Counted from the stretch's first letter, positions 39,694 through 48,365 are shown. The stretch is 64,000 nucleotides of DNA from Actinoplanes ianthinogenes (GCF_018324205.1 NZ_AP023356.1:9740501-9804500); one strand, 5' to 3'. The notes: a model not told the origin generated them from the letters alone. A program made the numbers and translations.

Positions 39694-40638
39694 CGACCGG
39701 CCCGCGGCCCACGCGTCCAGCACCGCCCGGGCCCACAGGGTGTCGACCGCGAGCGCGCACCGGGCGCCCCACAGCACCTGACCGGCCAGGTCCGGCTCGG
39801 CCAGCGCGAACGTGCCGCACAGGTCGTGCGCGGCGATCTGCTCGTGCACCGCGTCCGCCTCCACGTGCTCGTCGTAGAACGCGGTCGCGCTCGCGTCGCC
39901 ACCGAGGCGGCGCAGGCCGTTGCCGTACGCCCGGTTCGGCAGCGACGAGGTCATCTCGTAGGCGGCCAGGTGGCCCAGGATCGCGCCGCGACGGGCCCGG
40001 TGCAGGCCGAAGAACGACATCAGGTTGTTGACCGCCAGCGTCTCGGCGGGCACCGCGTGCACGTAACCGCCATAGGTCAGGTCCAGCCCGAACCAGCTCA
40101 TGGTCTGCTTGAACAGCTCCTGGTGCATCCGGCCGGTGACCCCGTCGCCGTACTCGTCGGCCTGGATCTCGACGAGGGCGGCCTTGGCCCGCCCGCCGAG
40201 TCGCGGGATCGCCCAGGTGTGCGGGTCGGCCTCGCGCAGGTGGTAGACCGACCGGTGGATGACGAACTCGCGGAACTGCTCGTGGGTGGCCCGCCCGCGC
40301 AGGTAGCCGGAGAGGGACGGCCCGTCGTCGGCGGCCACGATCCGGGCCAGCTCGGCCGGGACCGTCTCCGGGTCGGCGGCCACCGGCGGCCCGGCCAGCT
40401 CGTGCAGCCGGTCCTGCCAGCGGTCCTCCAGCTCGGCGCGCAGCCGCAGCAGGTCGAGGCGCCATTCCCAGGCGTCGTCGACCCCGTCCCAGCCGCGGTA
40501 GGCCAGCTCGTAGCAGACGAACAGCGCCAGATGGAAGTCCTCGTCGTCGTCGGGCGCGACGGTGAAGTCGGCGGCGCCACCGGACAGCGCGTCGATCACA
40601 GCGCTGGACAGGGCCCCTCGTGCCACCGGCAATTTCAT
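39679..40638 (-). CDS. Haem-oxygenase-like diiron oxidase (iron-containing redox enzyme family)
   Basis: The 319-residue protein is helical with the HDO metal pattern. The segment ALVEIQADEYGDGVTGRMHQ near residue 175 contains the E-x-x-x-D-E-Y-G...M-H signature, and FYDEHVEADAVHEQIA near residue 250 supplies H-x-x-x-D-x-x-H. Such enzymes (as in UndA, BesC and SznF-type oxidases) use Fe and O2 to cleave C-C or C-N bonds in amino or fatty acids. ATG 40638 is firm. It is divergent from a CDGSH gene with a dyad between, which suggests a shared Fe-dependent control and a redox partnership. Confidence 0.87.
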   Translation of the reverse strand: MKLPVARGALSSAVIDALSGGAADFTVAPDDDEDFHLALFVCYELAYRGWDGVDDAWEWRLDLLRLRAELEDRWQDRLHELAGPPVAADPETVPAELARIVAADDGPSLSGYLRGRATHEQFREFVIHRSVYHLREADPHTWAIPRLGGRAKAALVEIQADEYGDGVTGRMHQELFKQTMSWFGLDLTYGGYVHAVPAETLAVNNLMSFFGLHRARRGAILGHLAAYEMTSSLPNRAYGNGLRRLGGDASATAFYDEHVEADAVHEQIAAHDLCGTFALAEPDLAGQVLWGARCALAVDTLWARAVLDAWAAGRSSLRE

Positions 40639-40651
40639 GGCCGGACGATTG

Positions 40652-40676
40652 CCCGTTTGCGGAACCGCGAAACGGG
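40652..40676. promoter_or_regulatory. Dyad in the diiron-oxidase/CDGSH divergent promoter
   Basis: CCCGTTT-GCGG-AA-CCGC-G-AAACGGG is an 11-bp inverted repeat with one bulged base. It fills most of the 50 bp between the two start codons and is the likely operator. The binding protein is unknown. Confidence 0.5.
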
Positions 40677-40688
40677 GATCTTCCCGGC

Positions 40689-40910
40689 ATGACGTCGACC
40701 ATCACTCCGTACGAGGACGGCCCGCTGCTCATCCGCGGCGACTTCGAGCTGGTCACGCCGGACGGGAGGCGGATCGATCCGGCGCGCCGCACCGTCGCGC
40801 TGTGCCGCTGCGGCAAGTCGGCCGACAAGCCGTTCTGCGACGGCACCCACAAGACCGTGCGATTCAAGGCCGGAACCGGACGCGACAACCCGCCACCGAG
40901 CGTCGATTGA
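40689..40910 (+). CDS. CDGSH-type [2Fe-2S] protein
   Basis: The 73-residue protein is a single CDGSH domain. The motif LCRCGKSADKPFCDGTH has the C-x-C...C-x-x-x-H ligand set, holding a [2Fe-2S] cluster with three Cys and one His (here CDGTH). These small proteins transfer clusters or electrons. ATG 40689 has GGATCTTCCCGGC upstream. It faces the diiron oxidase gene and is the natural candidate for its electron donor or cluster sensor. It is followed by the VHL-like membrane protein after 13 bp. Confidence 0.92.
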   Translation: MTSTITPYEDGPLLIRGDFELVTPDGRRIDPARRTVALCRCGKSADKPFCDGTHKTVRFKAGTGRDNPPPSVD

Positions 40911-40923
40911 TTACGGTGAGCGG

Positions 40924-41463
40924 GTGACGGAGATACCGCCCGATGTTCCGCCGGGCTACCAGCCGCCCCCGGTCTACGCCTATCAGCCGCCGCCACCCCG
41001 CAACGATCGCCGGAACCTCGGCCTGATCATCCTGGTCGCCGTCCTGGGTCTGCTGGTCGTCGCCGGCGGCGCCCTGGTGGTCCTGCGGGCGGCGCCCGCC
41101 GACGAGCCGGCGGCTCAGCCGGTGGCCGCCGCGCCGGCCGGCGACCCGGTCGGCGCCGCCCCGACCGGCGCCGCCGACTGGCCGGAGCTGGAGGTGCACC
41201 CGGCCGGCGCCGAGCTCATCCTCCAGGGCCACGCGCAGAACACCGCTACCTGGATCCACTTCACCAACGAGACCGCCGGTACGGTGGTCGTCAAGTGGGT
41301 GGGCTACGACCAGCAGCGGATCTTCTACCAGGAGTTGGCTCCGGGCGAGAGCTACGACCAGCCGACCTATCTCGGGCACGTCTGGATCGTGACCCGGCCC
41401 GACGGCACGCCGTTCGCCGTCTTCGAGGCGACCGGTGAGCCGAGCCGGGCCACCATCCGCTGA
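40924..41463 (+). CDS. Membrane-anchored VHL beta-domain-like protein
   Basis: The 179-residue protein has a Pro-rich cytoplasmic N-terminus, one TM helix (about 32-54), an Ala/Pro linker and a C-terminal domain at about 105-172. This domain resembles the von Hippel-Lindau beta domain: WIHFTNETAGTVVVKWVGYD (strands 1-2), YQELAPGESYDQPTYLGHVW and IVTRPDGTPFAVF. The L-A-P-G-E-S-Y-x-Q-x-T-Y-x-G-H-x-W signature is typical of bacterial VHL-like domains. The domain should face outside the membrane. Its role is unknown; in other bacteria it is a protein- or ligand-binding module. Confidence 0.8.
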   Translation: MTEIPPDVPPGYQPPPVYAYQPPPPRNDRRNLGLIILVAVLGLLVVAGGALVVLRAAPADEPAAQPVAAAPAGDPVGAAPTGAADWPELEVHPAGAELILQGHAQNTATWIHFTNETAGTVVVKWVGYDQQRIFYQELAPGESYDQPTYLGHVWIVTRPDGTPFAVFEATGEPSRATIR

Positions 41464-42930
41464 TCAGCCGACCGGTGCCGGCGCGGGGGCCGGTTCCCGG
41501 TCCGTGGCGGGCCGCAGCAGGGCCAGGATCGCGACCCCGGTCAGCACCGCCAGGACCGCGCTGATCAGGAAGACCCGGTCGAGGCCGGCCGCGTAGGCGC
41601 CGCGCAGCACCGCGCCGGGCACCTCGGCGGCCAGCGCCGGATAGTCGCCGCCGACCAGCCGCTCGGCGACCGCGGCACCCAGGTCGTCCCGGATCCGGGC
41701 GGTCATCAGGGTGGCCAGCACCGGCAGTGCCAGGGCGTACCCGAGCTGCCGGAACGTGTTGGCCGCCCCGTTCGCCATCCCGGCCCGCTCCGGGCGCACC
41801 ACGGACAGCGCGGCCGACGCCAGCACCGGCGTGCTCAAACCCACCCCGACACCGGTCACCGCCAGTCCGGGCAGCACCGCGGCCCAGCCCGAGTCGCCGT
41901 CGACCAGCAGGCACAGCGCGTTGCCACAGCCGATCAGCAGCAGCCCGCCGCCGATCGTCCAGCGGGCCGGAACCCCGTGCAGCAGCCGCCCGCCCGCCGC
42001 CGCGACCACGAAGGAGACCACGGCCATCGGCGCCAGCACCAGACCGGCCGCCATCGGGCCGAGGCCGAGCACCGACTGCGCCCACAGCGAGATGAACACC
42101 GTGTTGGCGAACGCGGCGGCGGTCAGTCCCGCCGCCCCGGCCATCAGCACGGTGAACGCCGGGCGCCGGAACAGCGCCAGGTCCAGCATCGGCTGCTCGC
42201 GACGGCGTTCCAGCAGCAGGAACAGCAGGGCGGCGGCCACCCCGGCGGCCAGCACGCCGGCCGTCGCCGGGTCGGTCCAGCCGGCTTCCCCGGCCCGGAT
42301 CAGGCCGTAGACGATCAGCGACACCGAGCACGTGAAGGTGGCCACGCCGGGCAGGTCCAGCCGCCCGGCGCCGGAGCCGCGGCCGCCGGGCAGGGCCAGC
42401 CGGGCCAGGATCAGGGCCGCCACCGCGACCGGCAGGTTGATCAGGAAGATGGAGCGCCAGCCGACCTGCTCGGTGAGCAGCCCGCCGAGGATCGGGCCGG
42501 CCGCGGCCGCCGCCCCGTTCGCGGCGCCCCACACACCGAAGGCCACCGAGCGGTCCCGGCCGGTGTAGGTGAGGCCGAGCAGGGCGGCGTTGGTGGCGTA
42601 CATGGCCGCGGCGCCCGCGCCCTGCACGCCGCGGGCGAGGATCAGCGTGCCGGTGTCCGGGGCCAGCCCGCAGGCCAGCGAGGCGGCGGCGAAGACGATC
42701 AGGCCGGTCACGAAGACCCGCCGGTGCCCGAGCCGGTCGGCCAGCGAACCGGCCGCCATCAGCAGCGAGGCGAGCACCAGCACATAAAGGTCGACGGTCC
42801 ACTGCAGGGCGGAGAACGACGAGTGCAGCTCGGCGGCCAGGTCCGGGGCGGCGATGGTGACGATGGTCAGATCGACCAGCAGCATGAACGTGCTCAGCGA
42901 GACGGCGAGCAGGGGCAACCATTTGCGCAT
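41464..42930 (-). CDS. MFS transporter, DHA2 (EmrB/QacA) 14-TM drug exporter type
   Basis: The 488-residue protein has 14 hydrophobic helices. TM1 reads STFMLLVDLTIVTIAAPDL with the family D-x-T-I-V motif, and the TM2-TM3 loop has GSLADRLGHRR (motif A). The TM5 region GAANGAAAAAGPILGGLL is motif C, typical of H+-coupled drug exporters. ATG 42930 was chosen; an upstream extension to 43128 is not family-like. It is divergent from an Lrp-type regulator, which is its probable controller. Confidence 0.92.
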   Translation of the reverse strand: MRKWLPLLAVSLSTFMLLVDLTIVTIAAPDLAAELHSSFSALQWTVDLYVLVLASLLMAAGSLADRLGHRRVFVTGLIVFAAASLACGLAPDTGTLILARGVQGAGAAAMYATNAALLGLTYTGRDRSVAFGVWGAANGAAAAAGPILGGLLTEQVGWRSIFLINLPVAVAALILARLALPGGRGSGAGRLDLPGVATFTCSVSLIVYGLIRAGEAGWTDPATAGVLAAGVAAALLFLLLERRREQPMLDLALFRRPAFTVLMAGAAGLTAAAFANTVFISLWAQSVLGLGPMAAGLVLAPMAVVSFVVAAAGGRLLHGVPARWTIGGGLLLIGCGNALCLLVDGDSGWAAVLPGLAVTGVGVGLSTPVLASAALSVVRPERAGMANGAANTFRQLGYALALPVLATLMTARIRDDLGAAVAERLVGGDYPALAAEVPGAVLRGAYAAGLDRVFLISAVLAVLTGVAILALLRPATDREPAPAPAPVG

Positions 42931-43015
42931 GCCGGGGACGATGCCCGCCGGTCCGGGTTCGCGGCACACTCGCGACGGATCCCGGCGGATTCCGACACGC
43001 TGATACGGTACGCCG

Positions 43016-43984
43016 GTGGATCCACTCACCCTGGATGACCTCGATCGGCAGTTGGCCCACGCGTTGCAGGTCGACGGGCGCGCCTCGTTCAGCCAGATCG
43101 CGGCCGTGCTCGGCGCGTCCGACCGCACCGTGGCCCGGCGCTATCAGCGGCTGCGGTCCACCGGAGCGCTGCGCGTGGTCGGCTTGCCGTACGCGGGCGC
43201 CCTCGGTCACGTCGACTGGCTGATCCGGATGCGCTGCACTCCGGACGCGGCGATGCCGGTGGCGACCGCGCTGGCCCGGCGCGCCGACACGTCATGGGTG
43301 TCGGTGATGTCCGGCGGTACCGAGATCAGCTGCATCACCCGCACCCGCAAGCAGGCCGAGGACGGCGAGCTGCTGCTGCAACGGCTGCCGAGGAACTCGC
43401 GGGTCACCTCGGTCAGCGCGCACTGCATCCTGCGCGCGGTGGCCGGCACCAACGGCTGGCCCGGGCGCACCGCCGCCCTGACCCCGGACCAGGTGGCCGC
43501 CCTCCAGCCGCCCGCCGCCCAGCCCGCCGGCCGGGTCACGCTCACCACCGCCGACAACGACCTGCTGACCATGCTGGCCCGCGACGGCCGGGCGACGCAC
43601 CCGGCGCTGGCCGCGGCGACCGGCTGGTCGGAGACCACCGTCCGGCGCCGCCTCGAGGAGCTGCGCCGCACCGACATCCTCTATTTCGACGTGGAGATCG
43701 ACCCGGCCCTGTTCGGATACACCGCCGAGGCGATGCTGTGGCTGACCGTCGCCCCGTCCGCCCTGACCGGCGTCACCCAGGCGCTGGCGAGTCACCCGCA
43801 GATCGCGTACGCCACCGCGGTGACCGGCCCGGCCGGCATCGCCGCCTCCGTCCTCTGCCGCAACCTGGACGAACTCTACGAGTACCTGGCCAACGGCGTC
43901 GGCGCCCTCGACGGTGTCTCCAGCGCGGAAACCGTCCCCCTGGTGCGCCGCGTCAAGGGCGCCGGCACCGTCCTGGTCAGCTGA
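43016..43984 (+). CDS. Lrp/AsnC-family regulator with duplicated domains
   Basis: The 322-residue protein has two AsnC halves. HTH 1 is in residues about 5-55 (LDRQLAHALQVDGRASFSQI) and HTH 2 at about 180-235 (LLTMLARDGRATHPALAAAT, then WSETTVRRRLEEL). Each is followed by an alpha/beta ligand domain. Double-length Lrp proteins are common in actinomycetes and act as local regulators. GTG 43016 is consistent with the HTH position. It is divergent from the DHA2 exporter, which it may regulate, and overlaps the histidine kinase by 8 bp at the 3' end. Confidence 0.92.
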   Translation: MDPLTLDDLDRQLAHALQVDGRASFSQIAAVLGASDRTVARRYQRLRSTGALRVVGLPYAGALGHVDWLIRMRCTPDAAMPVATALARRADTSWVSVMSGGTEISCITRTRKQAEDGELLLQRLPRNSRVTSVSAHCILRAVAGTNGWPGRTAALTPDQVAALQPPAAQPAGRVTLTTADNDLLTMLARDGRATHPALAAATGWSETTVRRRLEELRRTDILYFDVEIDPALFGYTAEAMLWLTVAPSALTGVTQALASHPQIAYATAVTGPAGIAASVLCRNLDELYEYLANGVGALDGVSSAETVPLVRRVKGAGTVLVS

Positions 43985-45908
43985 CCGGAAGCCGGAGCGT
44001 GAACGTGGTGGCCGCCGGTCCCGGCTCGCTCACGGTCAGCGTGCCCCCGTGCTGCTCGACGACCGCCCGCGCCACCGTCAGCCCGAGACCGTGACCCGGC
44101 ACCCCCTGATGCCGGGCCGCCTCGCCGCGGAAGAACAGATCGAACAGCCGCCCGCGCTCCTCCGCCGGAATCCCCTCCCCCACGTTCGACACCGTCACCA
44201 CCGCCGCGCCCGCGTCCGCGTGCACCCCGACGTTCACCGCTGTGCCCGCGACCGCCCAGGTCACCGCGTTGGTCAGCAGCTCGTCCAGCACCTCCCGCAG
44301 CCGCTCCGGGTCGCCGTCGACGGTGACCGCCTCGGCCGCGTCGACCACCACGCCGGTCCGGCCGGACACCGCGGCGCGGACCAGCTCGGCCAGGTCCATC
44401 GGCGCCCGGTTCAGCTCGATGTGGCCCCAGCGCAGGCCGGCCACGTCGAGCAGGCGCATCACGATGCCGCGCAGGCTCTCCGCGTTGCGCAGCATCACCG
44501 TCAGGGCGTCCCGCTGCTCGTCGTCCAGCCCGGGGTCGTCGAGGAGCAGCTCGGTGTGCGCCTGGATGCTGGTCAGCGGCGTGCGCAGCTCGTGCCCGAC
44601 CAGCGCGATGTACTCGTCCCGGGTGCGGTCCAGCTCCGCCGCGAGTCGTTCGGCGCGGCGGCGTTCGAGGAACTCGCCGAGCCGGGCGCCGATCCCGGTG
44701 ACCACCGCGTCCCGCAGGTGCTCGGAGATCTCCTCACCGTCGCTGTAGCAGACCAGCACCCCGAGCGGTTTCGGCCCGGACGGGACCGGGATGGCCAGCG
44801 CCGCGCCGGCCCCCGCCTCCCTCTCCCACAGCGGGGTGGCCGCCCGCCACGCCCGCCCCGGCAGTCCCACGCTCAGGCTCGGCGGGTCCTCCCGGTGGAA
44901 GAACGTCCAGCGGGCCTCCCGCCGCAACGCCTGGGTGACCTCGTCGAGCACCCAGAACTCGGTCGCCGACCAGCCGATCGAGGTGCCGACAATCCGCATC
45001 ACCTGCCGCAGCGTCTCCCCGGACGGACGCCCCTGCGCGATCAGGTGGGTGACCTCCAGCTCGCCCTCCTGCAACCGGGCGGCGAGCCGGCGGGCGGTGA
45101 TGTCCCGCAGCGACACCACCGTGGTGAGCCCCGGCTGCCCGGCGATCGGGCGGGCGTTCATCCGCAGGATCCGCCGGGGCCGCCCGGGCAGGCGCAGGTC
45201 CACCTCGGCGTCCCGGACCACCTCGCCGCGCACCGCGCGCCGCAGCGGCGGACGCAGCTGCTCCGGCCACTGGTCGTCGAGCAGCTCCCAGGCGGTCTGG
45301 TTGCGCAGCACCGGCCGGCCCTGCGCGTCGCAGGCCAGGATCGCGATGTCCAGGCTGTCGGCCGCGGCCTGCATCGTCGCGGTCCGCTCCTGCGCCTGGC
45401 GCCGGGCGAAGATCTCCGACTCGACCTGCTCGGTGCGCACCCGCAGCTCGCCGGCGAGGCGTCCCAGCGCGCCGTCCTGCTGCGCCAGGACGTATTCGGT
45501 GACGTCCTCCACCCGGTGCACGAGCAGCGCGATCGTGCCGTCGGCGGCGAACACCGGCGCGTTGACCGGCGCCCAGTAGCGAGTCTCGAAGGTGCCGTCG
45601 GGTCGCGGGATGTCGTATTTGTGGATGGCCATCACGTCGGTGACGCCCTCGCGACGGACCCGGTCGAGCGACGCGGCGAGCCGGTTCACCCCGCCCGGCT
45701 CGGTGTCGTCGGGGTTGTCGGGGAAGGCGGTGAACAGGTGCAGTCCCAGCAGCTCGTCGCGCCCGCGCATGGTGGCCGTCAGGTAGGTGTCCGTGACGTC
45801 GACGATGATCAGCTCGGGGTCCAGCACGAGCAGCGCCGCCGGCGAGCTGCGGAACAGCGTCCGATAGTCGAGCCCAGTCTTGCCCACGACCGCCGAGGTA
45901 CTAGACAT
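43977..45908 (-). CDS. PAS-containing sensor histidine kinase (orphan)
   Basis: The 643-residue protein has PAS 1 (about 10-140), a second PAS (about 180-275), a GAF-like domain (about 285-420), then HisKA with DEYIALVGHELRTPLTSIQ (phospho-His in GHELRTP) and HATPase_c with N-box DELLTNAV, G1 NVGEGIPAEE and G2 GHGLGLTVA. No TM helices are present, so it is cytosolic. No response regulator gene is adjacent. ATG 45908 is taken because GAGG lies upstream at 11 bases; ATG 45917 is an alternative. It is just downstream of a long hairpin. Confidence 0.93.
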   Translation of the reverse strand: MSSTSAVVGKTGLDYRTLFRSSPAALLVLDPELIIVDVTDTYLTATMRGRDELLGLHLFTAFPDNPDDTEPGGVNRLAASLDRVRREGVTDVMAIHKYDIPRPDGTFETRYWAPVNAPVFAADGTIALLVHRVEDVTEYVLAQQDGALGRLAGELRVRTEQVESEIFARRQAQERTATMQAAADSLDIAILACDAQGRPVLRNQTAWELLDDQWPEQLRPPLRRAVRGEVVRDAEVDLRLPGRPRRILRMNARPIAGQPGLTTVVSLRDITARRLAARLQEGELEVTHLIAQGRPSGETLRQVMRIVGTSIGWSATEFWVLDEVTQALRREARWTFFHREDPPSLSVGLPGRAWRAATPLWEREAGAGAALAIPVPSGPKPLGVLVCYSDGEEISEHLRDAVVTGIGARLGEFLERRRAERLAAELDRTRDEYIALVGHELRTPLTSIQAHTELLLDDPGLDDEQRDALTVMLRNAESLRGIVMRLLDVAGLRWGHIELNRAPMDLAELVRAAVSGRTGVVVDAAEAVTVDGDPERLREVLDELLTNAVTWAVAGTAVNVGVHADAGAAVVTVSNVGEGIPAEERGRLFDLFFRGEAARHQGVPGHGLGLTVARAVVEQHGGTLTVSEPGPAATTFTLRLPVS

Positions 45909-45975
45909 AACGGGCATATCCTCGCATGCCAGCGGCCGCCCGGCGGGCACTCCGCAAGATCAAGATCTGATTTGC

Positions 45976-46029
45976 GTACGCCGTGAGCACCGCCCCGCCA
46001 CGCTCGGCGGGACGGTGCTCACGGCGTAC
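45976..46029 (-). terminator. Long hairpin between kinase and alpha/beta hydrolase
   Basis: GTACGCCGTGAGCACCG and its complement form a 24-bp stem (one mismatch) with a 6-base loop. It lies 18 bp downstream of the minus-strand hydrolase stop and upstream of the kinase start. It probably ends hydrolase transcription and insulates the kinase promoter. Confidence 0.65.
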
Positions 46030-46047
46030 CCGAATCGGGTCGTGAAA

Positions 46048-46944
46048 TCAGGCGGCGACAGCGGCGTGCAGCCGGCGGGACAGGAACGTGCCCGCACGGT
46101 CGAGCGCCTCGTCGGCGTCGTCGAGCGCCCCGAAGTTGATCTGATAGACGTGCGGCAGCCCGGGCCCCACCTCGAGGGTCACCTCGACGTCGTCGGCGGC
46201 GGCCCGCGCCGCCAGCCGCACCGCGTCGTCCAGCAGCAGCTCGTCGCCGCCGACCTGGACCAGCAGCGGCGCCAGCCCGGACAGATCAGCGAAGATCGGA
46301 CTCGCCGCCCGGGCCGCCGCGGCCGTCGGCGCGTAGTGATCGGCATACCACCGCAGCGCCGGCACGTCGAACAGCGGATCGGCGCCGGCCCGGGTCCGCA
46401 GGCTCTCGCCGGTGAGGGTCAGATCGGCCCACGGGGAGAAGACCGCGGCCGCGGCCGGCTGCGGCAGCCCGGCCTCGCGCGCCGCGACCAGCAGCGCGAC
46501 GGTGAGCCCGCCCCCGGCCGAGTCACCGGCCACCACGATGTCGCTCGCCGCGGTCGTGACCAGCACCTCCCGGTAGGCCGCGAGGGCGTCCTCGACCGCG
46601 CCCGGGTACGGATGCTCCGGCGCCAGCCGGTAATCCAGCGAATATCCGGTCCCGCCGGTCCGGGCCACCAGCGCCGAGGCGAGCCGCGCGCCGGTCCGGT
46701 GCGAGCCGACCACGTAGCCGCCGCCGTGCAGATACAGCACCACCGTCCGGGACTGATCATCACCGCGCAGGCGCACCGCGCGCCGGCCGCCCAGCGTGAC
46801 GTCGTCGCCGATCACCCCGGACGCGAGCGGCCGTGCCGTCCCGAACAGCTCGAACCCGGCCCGCTCCTGCTCGACGGTCCCGCGCTCCTTCGGCGCCGCG
46901 GCCAGCGCCGCCCGGACCGCGTCCCGCTGTTGCTGTCGGCTCAT
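46048..46944 (-). CDS. Alpha/beta hydrolase of the hormone-sensitive lipase group
   Basis: The 298-residue protein has the HSL oxyanion motif HGGGYVVG near residue 80, the nucleophile GDSAGGG near 152, an Asp in DELLLDD near 245 and His in GLPHVYQ near 275. It should hydrolyse short acyl esters. ATG 46944 with GGAGG 5 bases upstream is chosen over ATG 46956. It is divergent from a MarR gene with a perfect operator dyad between them, and is probably repressed by that MarR. Confidence 0.92.
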   Translation of the reverse strand: MSRQQQRDAVRAALAAAPKERGTVEQERAGFELFGTARPLASGVIGDDVTLGGRRAVRLRGDDQSRTVVLYLHGGGYVVGSHRTGARLASALVARTGGTGYSLDYRLAPEHPYPGAVEDALAAYREVLVTTAASDIVVAGDSAGGGLTVALLVAAREAGLPQPAAAAVFSPWADLTLTGESLRTRAGADPLFDVPALRWYADHYAPTAAAARAASPIFADLSGLAPLLVQVGGDELLLDDAVRLAARAAADDVEVTLEVGPGLPHVYQINFGALDDADEALDRAGTFLSRRLHAAVAA

Positions 46945-46993
46945 GTCAACCTCCATGACGATGGACTGGCAAAATTGCCTCACTCGCGACAAC

Positions 46994-47011
46994 TAGCTTC
47001 CCTGGAAGCTA
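46994..47011. promoter_or_regulatory. MarR operator between hydrolase and marR-type genes
   Basis: TAGCTTCCCTGGAAGCTA is a perfect 8+2+8 inverted repeat, 26 bp from the MarR GTG. It is of the size and symmetry expected for a MarR dimer and sits between both promoters. Confidence 0.7.
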
Positions 47012-47036
47012 ATTCCTTTGAATGGAAGTCTTGCCC

Positions 47037-47519
47037 GTGACGGACCTCACATCGCTGTTCACCGATCTCGTCCGGACCGAGACGCTGCTCTGGAACCGTG
47101 TCGACGCGCGCGTGCGCGCCGAGCACGACATGGCGCTCGGCCAGCTGGAGTTCCTGCGCATCATCGACGGCCGCCCGGCCTGCCGGGTCTTCGACATCGC
47201 CCAGGAGGTCGGCATCACCGTCGGCGCCACCAGCAAGGGGGTGGATCGCCTGGTCGCCCGGGGCTGGTGCGAGCGGCGCGCCAACCCGGACGACCGGCGC
47301 TCGTCACTGCTGTCCCTCACCCCGGCGGGCTCGCAGGCGCTGGCCGCGGCGGTGCCGACCTTCGAGGCGGCCTGGGCCGAGCAGGTGGCCGCCCTCCCGC
47401 AGCCGATGCTGGCTCAGCTGGCCGCCGGACTGCACACCTGGCGCCGCCACCTCGAGTCCGGAATGGCCCAGCCGACTGAGGCCGAATTGGACCATGGCAA
47501 CGGGCCGGGCGCGGCCTAG
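47037..47519 (+). CDS. MarR-family regulator
   Basis: The 160-residue protein has a MarR winged helix: LGQLEFLRIIDGRPACRVFD, GATSKGVDRLVARGW (recognition helix) and the wing RRANPDDRRSSLLSLTPAG, with the family D-x-R motif. It is an all-helical dimer outside the wing. GTG 47037 is preferred to ATG 47022, because GGAAG lies just upstream. It is divergent from the alpha/beta hydrolase with an excellent dyad in the gap, and 9 bp upstream of an epimerase-type gene that it could co-express with. Confidence 0.92.
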   Translation: MTDLTSLFTDLVRTETLLWNRVDARVRAEHDMALGQLEFLRIIDGRPACRVFDIAQEVGITVGATSKGVDRLVARGWCERRANPDDRRSSLLSLTPAGSQALAAAVPTFEAAWAEQVAALPQPMLAQLAAGLHTWRRHLESGMAQPTEAELDHGNGPGAA

Positions 47520-47528
47520 CGTTGGCAC

Positions 47529-48365
47529 ATGCGGATCTTCGTCGCCGGCGCGACCGGCCAGGTCGGACGCCTGCTCATCCCGATGCTGATCGCCGGCGGT
47601 CACCAGGTGACCGGGATCGGGCGCAGCGCGGACGGGGTGCGGGCGCTCGCCGAGCAGGGCGCCGCCGGGGTGCGGGTGGACGTCTACGACCGGGCGGCGC
47701 TGGCCGCGGCGGTGCGTGAGGCCGCGCCGGACGTGCTGGTGCACCAGTTGACGGCACTGTCCGGTGGCAGCCTGGCCGACAACGCCCGGATCCGGCACGA
47801 GGGCACCCGGAACCTGGTCGACGCGGCGAAGGCGGCCGGGGTGCGACGGCTGGTGGCACAGTCGATCGCCTGGGCGTACGCGCCCGGGGACACGCCGGCG
47901 ACCGAGGAGACGCCGCTGGACCCGGCCGCCGACGGGGCGCGGGCGGTGACGGTGGACGGGGTGCGGGCGCTGGAGACACAGGCCGCCGAGGTGGTGGAGC
48001 ACGTGGTGCTGCGGTACGGCATGTTCTACGGCCCCGGCACCTGGTACCACCGGGAGGGGCGGGTCGGCCGGCAGTTGCTGGCGGGCGACTTCACGGCGAA
48101 CGACGGGGTGACCTCGTTCCTGCACATCGAGGACGCGGCGCTCGCGGCGGCGCAGGCGGTGTCCTGGCCCGCCGGCGTCTACAACATCGTGGACGACCAG
48201 CCCCTGCCGTCCCGGGTGTGGGCGGCCGCTTTCGCCGAGGCGCTCGGCGCGCCCCCGCCGAGGGTCGTCCCGGGCCGGGCCGCTTGGGAGCGTGGGGCTG
48301 ACAATTCGCTGGCCCGCGCGAAGCTTTCCTGGACCCCGAAACACCCCCTTTTCCGTACGACCTGA
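47529..48365 (+). CDS. NAD(P)-dependent epimerase/dehydratase-like oxidoreductase
   Basis: The 278-residue protein is an extended-SDR type: VAGATGQVGRLLIPML (residues 4-19, GxxGxxG), VHQLTALSGGS near 80, a substrate domain with RYGMFYGPGTWYHREG near 160 and LHIEDAALAAAQAV near 200. It lacks the usual Y-x-x-x-K at the expected place: the region reads AQSIAWAYAPGD, so a catalytic dehydrogenase role is doubtful. It starts at ATG 47529, 9 bp after the MarR gene. Confidence 0.82.
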   Translation: MRIFVAGATGQVGRLLIPMLIAGGHQVTGIGRSADGVRALAEQGAAGVRVDVYDRAALAAAVREAAPDVLVHQLTALSGGSLADNARIRHEGTRNLVDAAKAAGVRRLVAQSIAWAYAPGDTPATEETPLDPAADGARAVTVDGVRALETQAAEVVEHVVLRYGMFYGPGTWYHREGRVGRQLLAGDFTANDGVTSFLHIEDAALAAAQAVSWPAGVYNIVDDQPLPSRVWAAAFAEALGAPPPRVVPGRAAWERGADNSLARAKLSWTPKHPLFRTT

